Shown: piece by piece, positions 1-7,299 of the stretch
How the letters are laid out: every line of letters starts with the position of its first letter
Position numbering within the stretch: the stretch's first letter is position 1
Assembly (NCBI GenBank): GCA_964515555.1
Contig: CAZEVY010000103.1
Span: 1-19,515 of the forward strand
DNA from: CAZEVY01 sp964515555
Lineage (GTDB): Bacteria > Acidobacteriota > Terriglobia > Bryobacterales > Bryobacteraceae
Length of the DNA: 19,515 bases
Direction of reading: 5' to 3'
Translations under genes and position numbers: made by a program
Notes under the pieces: generated by a model
Database searches by the model: none
The model's input: the letters and a program-made list of their open reading frames with translations, nothing else
What the model was told of the DNA's origin: nothing

Positions 1-2299
1 CGAGGCGATCCTTGGGAGGCGTCTCGATGACCGAGAGATCGCGCAGGCCGAGCATGGCCATGTGCAGCGTTCGAGGAATCGGCGTGGCCGTCATTGTGAG
101 CGCGTCGACGTCGCGCCGAAGCTGCTTGAGCCGCTCCTTGTGGCGCACGCCGAAGCGCTGCTCCTCGTCGACGATCAGCAGGCCCAGGTCGCGAAACTCG
201 ACGTCCTTCGACAGCAGGCGGTGCGTGCCGATGGCGATGTCCACCTTGCCGGCGGCGAGATCGGCCAGGATGGCGGGGATCTCCTGCTTCGAGCGGAAGC
301 GGCTGAGCATCTCGACGCGGACCGGAAAGGGCGCGAAGCGGCGGCGAAAGGTCTCGTAGTGCTGGAAGCAGAGCACGGTGGTGGGCGCGAGCACGGCCAC
401 CTGCTTGCCGTCGCCGAGCGCCTTGAAGGCGGCGCGCATGGCGACCTCGGTCTTGCCGAATCCGACGTCGCCGCACAGCAGACGGTCCATCGGCGTCGCC
501 GCTTCCATATCGCGCTTGATGTCGGCGGTGGCGGAAAGCTGGTCGCGCGTTTCGGTGAATTCGAAGGCCTCCTCGAACTCGCGCTGCCAGTTACTGTCGG
601 CGGAGAAGCGGAAGCCCTCGGCCATCCTGCGCTCGGCATAGAGGCGCAGCAGCTCTTCGGCCATGTCGCGCATCTTCGACTTGACGCGCGCCTTGGTCTT
701 CTCCCAGCTCACGCCGCCGAGCTTGTCGAGCTGCGGCGAGGACTCGCCCCCGCCGCGATAGCGCTGCACGAGATCCATGCGCGCCAGCGGCACGTAGAGT
801 TTCGCGCCGCCCGCGTATTCGAGGAGCATGAAATCGCCCTTGAGATCGCCCTGCTCCAGCTCTCGCAGGGCGACGAACTGTCCGATGCCGTGCGTGGCGT
901 GGACGACGAAGTCGCCGGGTTTGAGGTCGGCGAGGTCGGCGGTGAAGGCGGCGAGGACGCCCTTGGTCGAGGGCGCCGGGCGCGCGATCAGCTCGCTGGT
1001 GTCGAACAGATCGTCACCGCCGAAGATGGCGAGCTTCGTCTCCGGGAACACGACGCCGGAAGGAACGAGGCCCTTGGCGAGCAGAACACTCGCCAGGGCG
1101 CCGGCGAAATAGGCGCGCTCGGCGAGGTAGGGCGCGACGCCGTCGCGCGGGTCGAGTCCGAGCTGGTAGGGCACCGCGTACTCGCCGAAGATTTCGGCGA
1201 GGCGCTCGACTTCGCCGGTCGACGGCGCGATAAAGAGCACTCGATTGCCCTGTTCGACGAGCGTCCGTGCCTCGGCGACGGCGACGCTCATGTTGCCGTG
1301 GAACTTCATGGCCGCGCGGGAGCCGACGCGCAGCCGCATCGCACCGGGCGACGCATCGCTCTCCATTTCGAGCTCGCGCAGGTAAATGCGCTCGCGGTCG
1401 GCCGTCTGCGCTTCGAACTCCTCCCAGGCGAGGAACGCGGCGGCGTCTTCCCAGTCGGCGAAGCGCTTGAGGGCGCGCTCTGCGGCCGTGCGGGACTGTT
1501 CCGGCTCGTCGAGGACGATCAGCGCGCGCGAGGCGATCTCCAGCAGCGACGAGCGCCGGTCCTGCGACGGGCCGCGGCGACTCTCGCGGAGCGGGAGCAC
1601 GCGGCACTCCTCGACTTTGAGGGTGGAGCGCTGCGTCGAGGGATTGAAGCGCCGCATCGACTCGATGGTGTCGCCGAAGAACTCCATGCGCACGGGGCTG
1701 GAGTCCTCGACGGGAAAAATGTCGACGATACCGCCGCGGATCGAGTACTCGCCCTCCATCTCGACCGGCTCGCGGCGCTGGTAGCCGACGCTATCGAGAT
1801 GCGCGGCCAGATCGTCGAGCGGCAGGTCTTCATTGACGCGCAGCGTGAGCGCGAGCTGGCGGTAGAAGTCGCCCGACTCGGTGCGCAGCAGCGCGCTCGC
1901 GATCGGAGTGACGGTGATGGCGGCCTCGCCCTGCGCCAGGCGGAACAGGCCGGCGGCGCGCTCCTCGGCGACCCCTCCACCGGGCGCGACCATGGCGCCG
2001 GGAAGCATTTCGAGCGCGGGGATGGTCTGCGGCCGTCCGGAATCGACGCCGAGAAGGTCGAAGAAGGTCGCCAGCAGCGAGGTCAGCTCCTCGGCGCGCC
2101 GCCCGTCGGCGGTGACCACCAGAATCGGGCGGCCGATGCGCTGCCACAGCAGCGCGAGGTAGATCGCCTTGGCGGCAGCGACGGTCCCCGAGAGATGGAA
2201 TTCGGCGGTGTGTTGCGTCTGGAGATGATGCAGAAGTTCCTGGAACGCGGGGTGTCGCCCGAGCGATTCGAGCAGGTCGCGGACGGCGGGGTGCGTCAA
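1..2299 (-). CDS. mfd: Transcription-repair coupling factor Mfd (N-terminal ~766 residues, cut by window edge)
   Basis: Mfd is a cytoplasmic DNA translocase that removes stalled RNA polymerase at lesions and recruits UvrA. About 766 residues are present of a family length near 1150. The UvrB-like N-terminal module includes YSIRGGIVDIFP near residue 185. The RNA-polymerase interaction domain follows near residue 457 (PGDFVVHATHGIGQF). The helicase core has Walker A GDVGFGKT at residues 610-617 and a DEEQ box at 711-714 followed by RFGVRHKERLK; the sequence ends at LSVIETPPKDRL, which is typical Mfd. The start is taken as TTG at 2299, because the upstream gene's stop overlaps it (TTGA) and the family-like sequence begins there. 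It is the last gene of a five-gene minus-strand run. The C-terminal translocase lobe and D7 domain lie outside the window. Identity is certain; the TTG start is likely but not proven. Confidence 0.96.
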   Translation of the reverse strand, partial: MTHPAVRDLLESLGRHPAFQELLHHLQTQHTAEFHLSGTVAAAKAIYLALLWQRIGRPILVVTADGRRAEELTSLLATFFDLLGVDSGRPQTIPALEMLPGAMVAPGGGVAEERAAGLFRLAQGEAAITVTPIASALLRTESGDFYRQLALTLRVNEDLPLDDLAAHLDSVGYQRREPVEMEGEYSIRGGIVDIFPVEDSSPVRMEFFGDTIESMRRFNPSTQRSTLKVEECRVLPLRESRRGPSQDRRSSLLEIASRALIVLDEPEQSRTAAERALKRFADWEDAAAFLAWEEFEAQTADRERIYLRELEMESDASPGAMRLRVGSRAAMKFHGNMSVAVAEARTLVEQGNRVLFIAPSTGEVERLAEIFGEYAVPYQLGLDPRDGVAPYLAERAYFAGALASVLLAKGLVPSGVVFPETKLAIFGGDDLFDTSELIARPAPSTKGVLAAFTADLADLKPGDFVVHATHGIGQFVALRELEQGDLKGDFMLLEYAGGAKLYVPLARMDLVQRYRGGGESSPQLDKLGGVSWEKTKARVKSKMRDMAEELLRLYAERRMAEGFRFSADSNWQREFEEAFEFTETRDQLSATADIKRDMEAATPMDRLLCGDVGFGKTEVAMRAAFKALGDGKQVAVLAPTTVLCFQHYETFRRRFAPFPVRVEMLSRFRSKQEIPAILADLAAGKVDIAIGTHRLLSKDVEFRDLGLLIVDEEQRFGVRHKERLKQLRRDVDALTMTATPIPRTLHMAMLGLRDLSVIETPPKDRL

Positions 2300-2775
2300 T
2301 CTTGTGCGGGCCGGGCGAGCAGGCGCTCGACGATGCCGGTGGTCGAGTAGCCGGGCTCGAGCGGCAGCGCCATCACCCGGCCGCCGGCGGCCTCGACCTC
2401 CTCCCGCCCGGCGATGAAGTGCGACCAGTCGGCGCCCTTCACCAGAACGTCGGGCAGGAGTTCGGCGATCAGCTCGCGCGGCGTGTCTTCGTCGAACAGC
2501 GTGACGGCGTCGACAGCAGCCAGCGCCGCAGCCATGGCAGCGCGGTCGTCCTCACCGATGAGGGGCCGCGACGGGCCTTTCAATCGCCGGACGCTGGCGT
2601 CGGTGTTGAGCGCCAGAATGAGCCGGTCGCCGAGCGACCGCGCCGCCTCCAGCAGCCGTATGTGCCCCGGATGCAGGATGTCGTAGCATCCGTTGGTGAA
2701 CACCACGCGCATGCCGTCGCGGCGCCATTGTTCGCGCAGGCGCAGCATGCCGGCGCGCGAGTGAATCTTCGACAT
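2296..2775 (-). CDS. rfaE2: D-glycero-beta-D-manno-heptose 1-phosphate adenylyltransferase (RfaE2/HldE nucleotidyltransferase domain)
   Basis: This cytoplasmic enzyme transfers AMP from ATP to heptose 1-phosphate, making ADP-heptose for the lipopolysaccharide core. The 159-residue protein is the stand-alone nucleotidyltransferase domain, without the sugar-kinase domain found in bifunctional HldE. Visible motifs are VVFTNGCYDILHPGH at residues 24-38, with the HxGH signature at 35-38, then LKGPSRPLIGEDDR, LVKGADW at 111-117, and the C-terminal nucleotide-binding YSTTGI at 143-148. Glycerol-3-phosphate cytidylyltransferases share the fold, but the overall sequence fits RfaE2 better. It starts 3 bp after the CHAD C-half gene and its stop overlaps the mfd start, so translation of all three is probably coupled. 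No other LPS genes are nearby. Confidence 0.92.
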   Translation of the reverse strand: MSKIHSRAGMLRLREQWRRDGMRVVFTNGCYDILHPGHIRLLEAARSLGDRLILALNTDASVRRLKGPSRPLIGEDDRAAMAAALAAVDAVTLFDEDTPRELIAELLPDVLVKGADWSHFIAGREEVEAAGGRVMALPLEPGYSTTGIVERLLARPAQD

Positions 2776-2778
2776 GCG

Positions 2779-3261
2779 CTACTTCGACTTCTTCCTTCGG
2801 CCCGCGAAACGCCCCAGGTAGGCGACCCACTGATCGCGCTGGCCGGGGGCGTCGAAAACGTTCTTCCAGAACGCGAGGAACTCGCCGACACCGGTCGCGA
2901 TCTCGCGATCCAGGCGGGCGGTGAGCGCCTTTCGCGCCGGCGATTTCTTCGGCACGGCGTCGGCGAGCAGCTCGCGGATCGACGCGCGATCGTTGATGCG
3001 GCCCAGGCGATCCTGCACCTGCCGCAGCGAGTCGATCCGGCGGTCAATGCTCGGCCCGTAGACCGGCGCGAACACCTCCAGCGTATAGCGGAACCGCTTG
3101 GTCTCCAGGCGCAGGCGATGCAGCCGCGCCGAGGAGGTCTTGCCCTCCACCACCTGGCGCCCGGCCTCGAAGTAGTTCGCGGCGGCTCGCGGCAGCGCCG
3201 CGCGGGCGTTGGCGGCGGCGCTCCTGGCGCTGTCGCAGCGGATCTTGCCCAGCCGTTTCAT
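2779..3261 (-). CDS. CHAD-domain protein, C-terminal half as a separate gene
   Basis: CHAD (conserved histidine alpha-helical domain) proteins are helical, very basic, and bind polyphosphate. This 160-residue product matches the second helical bundle, with the repeat signature LHRLRLETKRFRY at residues 47-59 (His48) and many Lys/Arg, ending in GRRKKSK. The start is taken as the ATG at 3261, because the stop of the preceding CHAD half overlaps it as ATGA. An in-frame start at 3291 would lie 30 nt inside the upstream gene and adds nothing CHAD-like. Together the two halves total about 302 residues, the size of one ordinary CHAD domain. They may be two coupled subunits or a gene split by a frameshift. 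The next gene, rfaE2, begins 3 bp downstream. Confidence 0.82.
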   Translation of the reverse strand: MKRLGKIRCDSARSAAANARAALPRAAANYFEAGRQVVEGKTSSARLHRLRLETKRFRYTLEVFAPVYGPSIDRRIDSLRQVQDRLGRINDRASIRELLADAVPKKSPARKALTARLDREIATGVGEFLAFWKNVFDAPGQRDQWVAYLGRFAGRRKKSK

Positions 3262-3686
3262 GCGCCGTCCAGGTTGAGCCGCGACCGCCATCGCGACGAA
3301 AAATCGCGCTTGCTCATCCGTCGCAGTAAATCGGCCAGAGGCTTCTCCACCTCGCGCCGCCGGGCGGCGATCCTCGATCGCACCGCCGCGCGAGGCGACA
3401 CCTTAGCGGCAGCCAGCCACTCCAGGGCGACGTCGCGATCGCGCAACTCGGCCGACAACTCCATGACGGATTTCGCCAGCCGCCGGATGCGCTTGACCTC
3501 GCCTCGCGGAAGCAGTGACGCGAAGCTGCGCAGGCTCTGATTGAACCGCCGCACGGCGACGCGCAGATCGTGCACGTTGGCGGCGTCGAGCGATTTCGCG
3601 CAGCGCTTCACCTCGAAGACGATGCGGCCCAGGCGCGAGGTCACCTGTTCGGCGGCGAAGCGTTCGATTGGGGTATCCGGCTGCAC
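3258..3686 (-). CDS. CHAD-domain protein, N-terminal half as a separate gene
   Basis: This 142-residue basic helical protein carries the first CHAD signature, VHDLRVAVRRFNQSLRSF, beginning at residue 38 (conserved His39), followed by RIRRLAKSVMELSAELRDRDVAL, which is typical of the family. The start is placed at GTG 3686, 22 nt after the ppx stop, because a GGAG lies 4 nt upstream. A longer ATG start at 3773 would overlap ppx by 65 nt and adds residues unlike the family. The ORF stops inside an ATGA that also starts the C-half gene. CHAD proteins are known to associate with polyphosphate granules, and the adjacent ppx fits that role. Conserved basic residues are intact, so degradation is not evident apart from the split. 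Confidence 0.8.
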   Translation of the reverse strand: MQPDTPIERFAAEQVTSRLGRIVFEVKRCAKSLDAANVHDLRVAVRRFNQSLRSFASLLPRGEVKRIRRLAKSVMELSAELRDRDVALEWLAAAKVSPRAAVRSRIAARRREVEKPLADLLRRMSKRDFSSRWRSRLNLDGA

Positions 3687-3708
3687 GAAGCTCCGAAGGG
3701 GCGCGCGT

Positions 3709-5241
3709 TTATCGTCGCGCCCTGACGACGTCCAGCCGGTTATGGTAGACCAACTGGAAAACTTCGGCGACACGCTCGCCGGCCCACTGGTCCAGGTCGG
3801 TGTCGGCGGAAGACTTCAGATAGACTACCACATTGCCGTCTTTGATCTGGCATTCCAGGCCCTCGACGCGCTGATCGTGCGTGCGGTCGAGGCTGTCGGC
3901 CAGCCGCAACAGAGGAACGAGATTCATGACGGCTTTGCGCTGTTCCGGCGGCAGGGCCTGATACTCCTCGTGCTTCGGACCGGGCATCGATTTGCGATGA
4001 TGCCGGCACAGGTTCCCGATCAGCAGACGCTCCTCGTCGGTGAAACCCGGCATATCGGCGTTGCGGACGATGTACTGCGAGTGCCGGTGGTGACCGGCGT
4101 CGCCGACCATGTGGCCGATGTCGTGCAGGTAGGCCCCCGCTTCCAGCATCTTGCCGTAGTAAGGCGGCAGCTTGTGGACCGGAGCCAGCGAATCGAACAG
4201 CGTGTGCGCCAGGGCCGCGACCTTGCGGGCGTGCCGGAGCGCGACCCCGAAGCGCTGCGCCATCTGCTCGCACACCTGCCGCTGCTCCCGGCTGAGGCGC
4301 GACATCTCGCGTCCCACGCCGCGCACCGCCAGGTCGGCGATGATCCCGTCGCGAACGCCGGCGACGGAATAGCATAGCGACGGGAGCTGGAAGTCCTGCA
4401 GCACGCGCGAGAGGACGGCGGCGCCGGGAACGATGATCTCGGCGCGGCGCGGCCCGATGCCGGTGATCTTGCGGCGATGCGCCAGGTCGCGGGTGCTGAG
4501 CTCGCGGTAGAGCTTCTTGAGGTCGGCGGCGGTGGCGCGCAAGCGATCGGCGTTGTCGCGGCGGGCGCGTCCGACGCGGTTGACGGCGCACACCAGCGCG
4601 GCCGGCGTCGCCGAGGTCGCGATGACGCGGTCGGCGGCCTTCACGCCGATGCGCTGGAGCGGGCCGGCCAGTTTCTCTTCGATGAATTCCTCCAGGCGGT
4701 GCAGTTCCTGCGCCTCCGGCGGGTCGTGCTTGAGGAAGACTTCGGTGAGCCGGATGGCTCCGAGGGGCTTGGAGAAGGCCTCGGCGATGCGGCCGTTCTC
4801 GGCGAGGATGATTTCGGCGCTGCCGCCGCCGATGTCGATGATCAGGATGCGCTTGTCGGGATGCGGCCAGCGGGTCTGCACGCCGACGTGGATGAGCCGG
4901 GCCTCCTCCTGGCCGGAAATGATCTCGACGGGCCCGCCGATGGTCTTGGCGACGCGGTCGAGGAACTCCTGCTGGTTATTGGCGTCGCGCACGGCGGCCG
5001 TGGCGACGGCGCGCACGGCCACGACATCGTGTTTGCGGTAGGCGGCCACCATGCGGTCGAGCGCCTTGGTCAGCAGGTCCATGGCCTCCTTGCTGACGGC
5101 GCCGGTGCGGAAGACGCTCTGGCCCAGACGCGTCACCTCGCGGTCGGTCGCGTGGATTTCGAGGGGCCGGCCGGGGACCACCGCGGCGGCCATCATGCGG
5201 ACCGAATTGGAGCCGATGTCAATCGCGGCGTAGGAGGGCAT
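3709..5241 (-). CDS. ppx: Exopolyphosphatase / guanosine pentaphosphate phosphatase family protein with C-terminal HD domain
   Basis: Ppx/GppA enzymes release phosphate from the ends of polyphosphate and/or hydrolyse pppGpp, in the cytoplasm. The 510-residue protein has the ASKHA phosphate-binding segments AAIDIGSNSVRM (residues 5-16) and LIIDIGGGSAEI (133-144), plus the acidic SGQEEARLIHVG (109-120), which contains the catalytic Glu region. The C-terminal half is HD-like: LRHARKVAALAHTLFD, then YLHDIGHMVGDAGHHRHS with the HD pair at 373-374. This is the long, two-domain form. No Shine-Dalgarno precedes ATG 5241. A TATTAT hexamer on the minus strand ends 7 nt upstream, suggesting a leaderless message. 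It heads the ppx-CHAD-CHAD-rfaE2-mfd run. Polyphosphate versus pppGpp preference cannot be told from sequence, but the CHAD neighbours favour polyphosphate. Confidence 0.92.
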   Translation of the reverse strand: MPSYAAIDIGSNSVRMMAAAVVPGRPLEIHATDREVTRLGQSVFRTGAVSKEAMDLLTKALDRMVAAYRKHDVVAVRAVATAAVRDANNQQEFLDRVAKTIGGPVEIISGQEEARLIHVGVQTRWPHPDKRILIIDIGGGSAEIILAENGRIAEAFSKPLGAIRLTEVFLKHDPPEAQELHRLEEFIEEKLAGPLQRIGVKAADRVIATSATPAALVCAVNRVGRARRDNADRLRATAADLKKLYRELSTRDLAHRRKITGIGPRRAEIIVPGAAVLSRVLQDFQLPSLCYSVAGVRDGIIADLAVRGVGREMSRLSREQRQVCEQMAQRFGVALRHARKVAALAHTLFDSLAPVHKLPPYYGKMLEAGAYLHDIGHMVGDAGHHRHSQYIVRNADMPGFTDEERLLIGNLCRHHRKSMPGPKHEEYQALPPEQRKAVMNLVPLLRLADSLDRTHDQRVEGLECQIKDGNVVVYLKSSADTDLDQWAGERVAEVFQLVYHNRLDVVRARR

Positions 5242-5247
5242 ACAGGC

Positions 5248-5254
5248 TATAATA
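5248..5254. promoter_or_regulatory. Candidate overlapping divergent -10 elements between ppx and the kinase pair
   Basis: The 23-bp gap between two divergent start codons contains a consensus TATAAT on the plus strand (5248-5253, 11 nt before ATG 5265). On the minus strand TATTAT occupies 5249-5254, 7 nt before ATG 5241. Neither gene has a Shine-Dalgarno sequence. Standard -10 to start-site spacing would put transcription starts at or within about 5 nt of both ATGs. I see no convincing -35 hexamer. Assignment is inference. Confidence 0.5.
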
Positions 5255-5264
5255 ATCTGCTGCC

Positions 5265-5984
5265 ATGACGCTGTTCGCGCGCAACCGCTATCGCGGGAAA
5301 TTGATCATCGTCGAGGGGATCGACGGATCGGGAAAATCGACGCAACTTTCGCTGCTCAGCCAGTGGCTGCGCTCGGAGGGCGTGGCGGTCGCTTTCAGCG
5401 AGTGGAACTCCTCGCCGCTGGTGAAGGAGACCACGCGCCGCGGCAAGCGGAAGGAGATGTTCACGCCGACGACCTTCAGCCTCATCCACGCGACCGACTT
5501 CGCCGATCGCATGGAGCGGTACCTGGTACCGATGCTGAAGGCGGGCGCCGTGGTCTGCGCCGACCGCTACGCCTACACGGCCTTCGCGCGCGACGTGGTA
5601 CGCGGCGTCGGGCGGCGCTGGGTTCGGAATCTCTACCGTTTCGCGATCCGGCCCAACCTGGCCTTTTATTTCCGCGTCCCGCTGGAGGTGGCCCTGGGGC
5701 GCATTTTGGGCGGGCGCGACGCGCTGAAGTACTACGAGGCGGGCATGGATCTCGGGCTCAGCCGCAACGTCGTGGAAAGCTTCCGGTTGTTTCAGGGGCG
5801 GATTCTGGAAGAATACGAGTCGATGGCCGACGAAATGGGATTTCACGTGATCGACGCCACGGGATCGATCGAGGAGCAGCAGCGGCAGATGCGGGAGATC
5901 GTGATGGGCGAGATCGGCGAGAGCCTGCGCACCAGCGCGCTGCGCGTGGAGGGAGCGGCGAATGGAACCCAAACGGCCGCTTGA
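5265..5984 (+). CDS. Thymidylate-kinase-like P-loop kinase, first of tandem pair (intact Walker A)
   Basis: This 239-residue protein has the thymidylate kinase fold: Walker A GIDGSGKST at residues 18-26, the DRY motif at 100-102 (VVCADRYAYTAFARD), and a C-terminal region LKYYEAGMDLGLSRNVVESF where the LID normally lies. Classical Tmk phosphorylates dTMP to dTDP, but this protein is longer than most (about 210 residues) and has a paralogue immediately downstream, so it may not be the housekeeping enzyme. The two share the phrase ATDFADR..E...VP.L.AG and the GMDL motif. Its 3' end overlaps the second gene by 23 bp, implying coupled expression. It is divergent from ppx with almost no spacer. The substrate is unknown: a nucleotide kinase is likely, and a polyphosphate-linked role is speculation from context. 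Confidence 0.85.
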   Translation: MTLFARNRYRGKLIIVEGIDGSGKSTQLSLLSQWLRSEGVAVAFSEWNSSPLVKETTRRGKRKEMFTPTTFSLIHATDFADRMERYLVPMLKAGAVVCADRYAYTAFARDVVRGVGRRWVRNLYRFAIRPNLAFYFRVPLEVALGRILGGRDALKYYEAGMDLGLSRNVVESFRLFQGRILEEYESMADEMGFHVIDATGSIEEQQRQMREIVMGEIGESLRTSALRVEGAANGTQTAA

Positions 5985-6720
5985 GTTCTATAAGGAGCCG
6001 CTGCCCGGCATCGACACGGCCGAACTGCAAGGAAAGCTCATCGTCATCGAGGGTCCGGATTCGGTGGGCCGCACGACGCAGATCGCGCGCCTCCACGGTT
6101 GGCTGGAGCAGCAGGGACACGCGGTGCTCGACACCGGCATGGCGCGCTCGGCGCTGGCGGGCAAGGGCATCCAGCAGGCCAAGCAGGGCAACACCTTCGG
6201 GCCGATCACGATGACGCTGTTCTACGCCACCGATTTCGCCGACCGCCTCGAGAACGAGATCGTGCCGGCGCTTCGGGCGGGCTTCGTGGTGCTGACGGAC
6301 CGCTACATTTTTTCGCTGATGGCGCGGGCCATCGCGCGCGGCGAGGATCGCCGCTGGATCGAGGATGTGGCCGGGTTCGCGCTGGTGCCGCACGCGATTT
6401 ATTACATGCGCGCCGAGGTCGGGGACCTGGTGTCGCGTGTGGTGCTGGGGCGCGGCCACTTCGACTACTGGGAGAGCGGCATGGATCTGCGCTTCGGCTC
6501 CGACATGTACGAGAGCTTCGTGCGGTACCAGACGCGGCTGATCCGCGCGCTGGACGGCATGTCGCGGCGCTACAACTTCGTGGTCATCGACGCCTCGCGG
6601 CCGCAGGACCGGATATTCAAGGATTTGCAGCGCTCGATCGGGCGGCAGTTTCAGGTGCGCGCGCGGCGTCCGGCGGCGCGGGGCCGGGTGGCGCGGCCCA
6701 AGGTGATCGCCGCCGGGTAG
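5962..6720 (+). CDS. Thymidylate-kinase-like protein, second of tandem pair, Walker A Lys replaced by Arg
   Basis: This 252-residue paralogue of the preceding gene aligns throughout, but its P-loop reads GPDSVGRTT (residues 31-39), with Arg37 where the phosphate-binding Lys should be (codon CGC). The rest of the fold is preserved: FYATDFADRLENEIVPALRAG, DRYIF with DRY at 113-115, and the shared DYWESGMDLRFG. This suggests a regulatory or structural partner of the first kinase, or an altered active site, rather than decay. The last ~25 residues are Arg/Ala-rich. ATG 5962 is preceded by a strong GGAGGGAG (5948-5955, spacing 6) inside the upstream gene. The gene ends 12 bp before the convergent hpt end. 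Family membership is clear; catalytic activity is doubtful. Confidence 0.84.
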   Translation: MEPKRPLEFYKEPLPGIDTAELQGKLIVIEGPDSVGRTTQIARLHGWLEQQGHAVLDTGMARSALAGKGIQQAKQGNTFGPITMTLFYATDFADRLENEIVPALRAGFVVLTDRYIFSLMARAIARGEDRRWIEDVAGFALVPHAIYYMRAEVGDLVSRVVLGRGHFDYWESGMDLRFGSDMYESFVRYQTRLIRALDGMSRRYNFVVIDASRPQDRIFKDLQRSIGRQFQVRARRPAARGRVARPKVIAAG

Positions 6721-6732
6721 CGTCAGAGCCGC

Positions 6733-7257
6733 TCACGATTCCAGGACGCAGACATCCTTCAGATTCCGATAATCCTCCGCGTAATCCAGGCCGTAGCCGA
6801 CCACAAACTCGTCGGGAATCTGAAACCCGATGTACGCCACGTCGACCGGACGCTGGCGGCGGCTGGGCTTATCGAGGAGCGTCGCGATCTTCAGCGACCG
6901 CGGCTTGCGCTGCGCCAGCACGTGCAGCAGGTAGGTGAGCGTGATGCCGGTGTCGACGATGTCCTCGACCACCAGCACGTCGGCGCCCTCGATCTGGACG
7001 TCAAGGTCCTTGGTGAACTTGACCTCGCCCGAACTGGTCTTGCCCTTGCCGTAGCTCGAAATGCCGATGAAATCCATGCGCACGTGCCGCGGAATGGCGC
7101 GCGCCAGGTCGGACAGGAAGATGGTCGCGCCCTTGAGGATGCCGATCATGTAGAGCTGGCCGGGCGGATAGTCGGCGTCGATCTGAGCGCCCATCTCGCG
7201 GATGCGGCTGTGAATCTGTTCCGAGGTGAGCAGCACGCGGAGCTTGGGCTGAGACAT
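6733..7257 (-). CDS. hpt: Hypoxanthine phosphoribosyltransferase
   Basis: Hpt salvages hypoxanthine and guanine by joining them to PRPP to give IMP and GMP, in the cytoplasm. The 174-residue length is normal. Visible motifs are MIGILKGATIFLSDL (residues 37-51), the flexible-loop region SSYGKGKTSSGEVK (67-80), the PRPP-binding loop VLVVEDIVDTGITL (94-107), and the C-terminal purine-binding VAYIGFQIPDEFVVGYGLDY. The start at ATG 7257 has no Shine-Dalgarno. TACAAT lies just 6 nt upstream, so the message is probably leaderless. It is a single-gene unit, divergent in direction from nothing on its promoter side except the separately transcribed minus-strand gene that ends at 7300. Confidence 0.95.
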   Translation of the reverse strand: MSQPKLRVLLTSEQIHSRIREMGAQIDADYPPGQLYMIGILKGATIFLSDLARAIPRHVRMDFIGISSYGKGKTSSGEVKFTKDLDVQIEGADVLVVEDIVDTGITLTYLLHVLAQRKPRSLKIATLLDKPSRRQRPVDVAYIGFQIPDEFVVGYGLDYAEDYRNLKDVCVLES

Positions 7258-7263
7258 GCCGCT

Positions 7264-7269
7264 ATTGTA
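7264..7269 (-). promoter_or_regulatory. Candidate -10 element (TACAAT) of hpt
   Basis: On the minus strand TACAAT is separated from the hpt ATG by 6 nt, which places the expected transcription start on the ATG itself. There is no Shine-Dalgarno in between. No recognisable -35 is seen at 17 nt spacing. Confidence 0.5.
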
Positions 7270-7299
7270 GGCGCAGCCGCCCAGTCGGCGCGGAGGCGC

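Noticed and set aside
62..2350. 762-codon open frame on the plus strand
   Set aside because: It lies antisense to mfd, whose minus-strand frame has clear helicase and RNA-polymerase interaction motifs. High-GC codon bias keeps the opposite frame open; its translation is low-complexity and matches no family.
6721..6732. Possible bidirectional terminator between the kinase pair and hpt
   Set aside because: The 12-bp gap has no convincing GC hairpin with a T-run on either strand.
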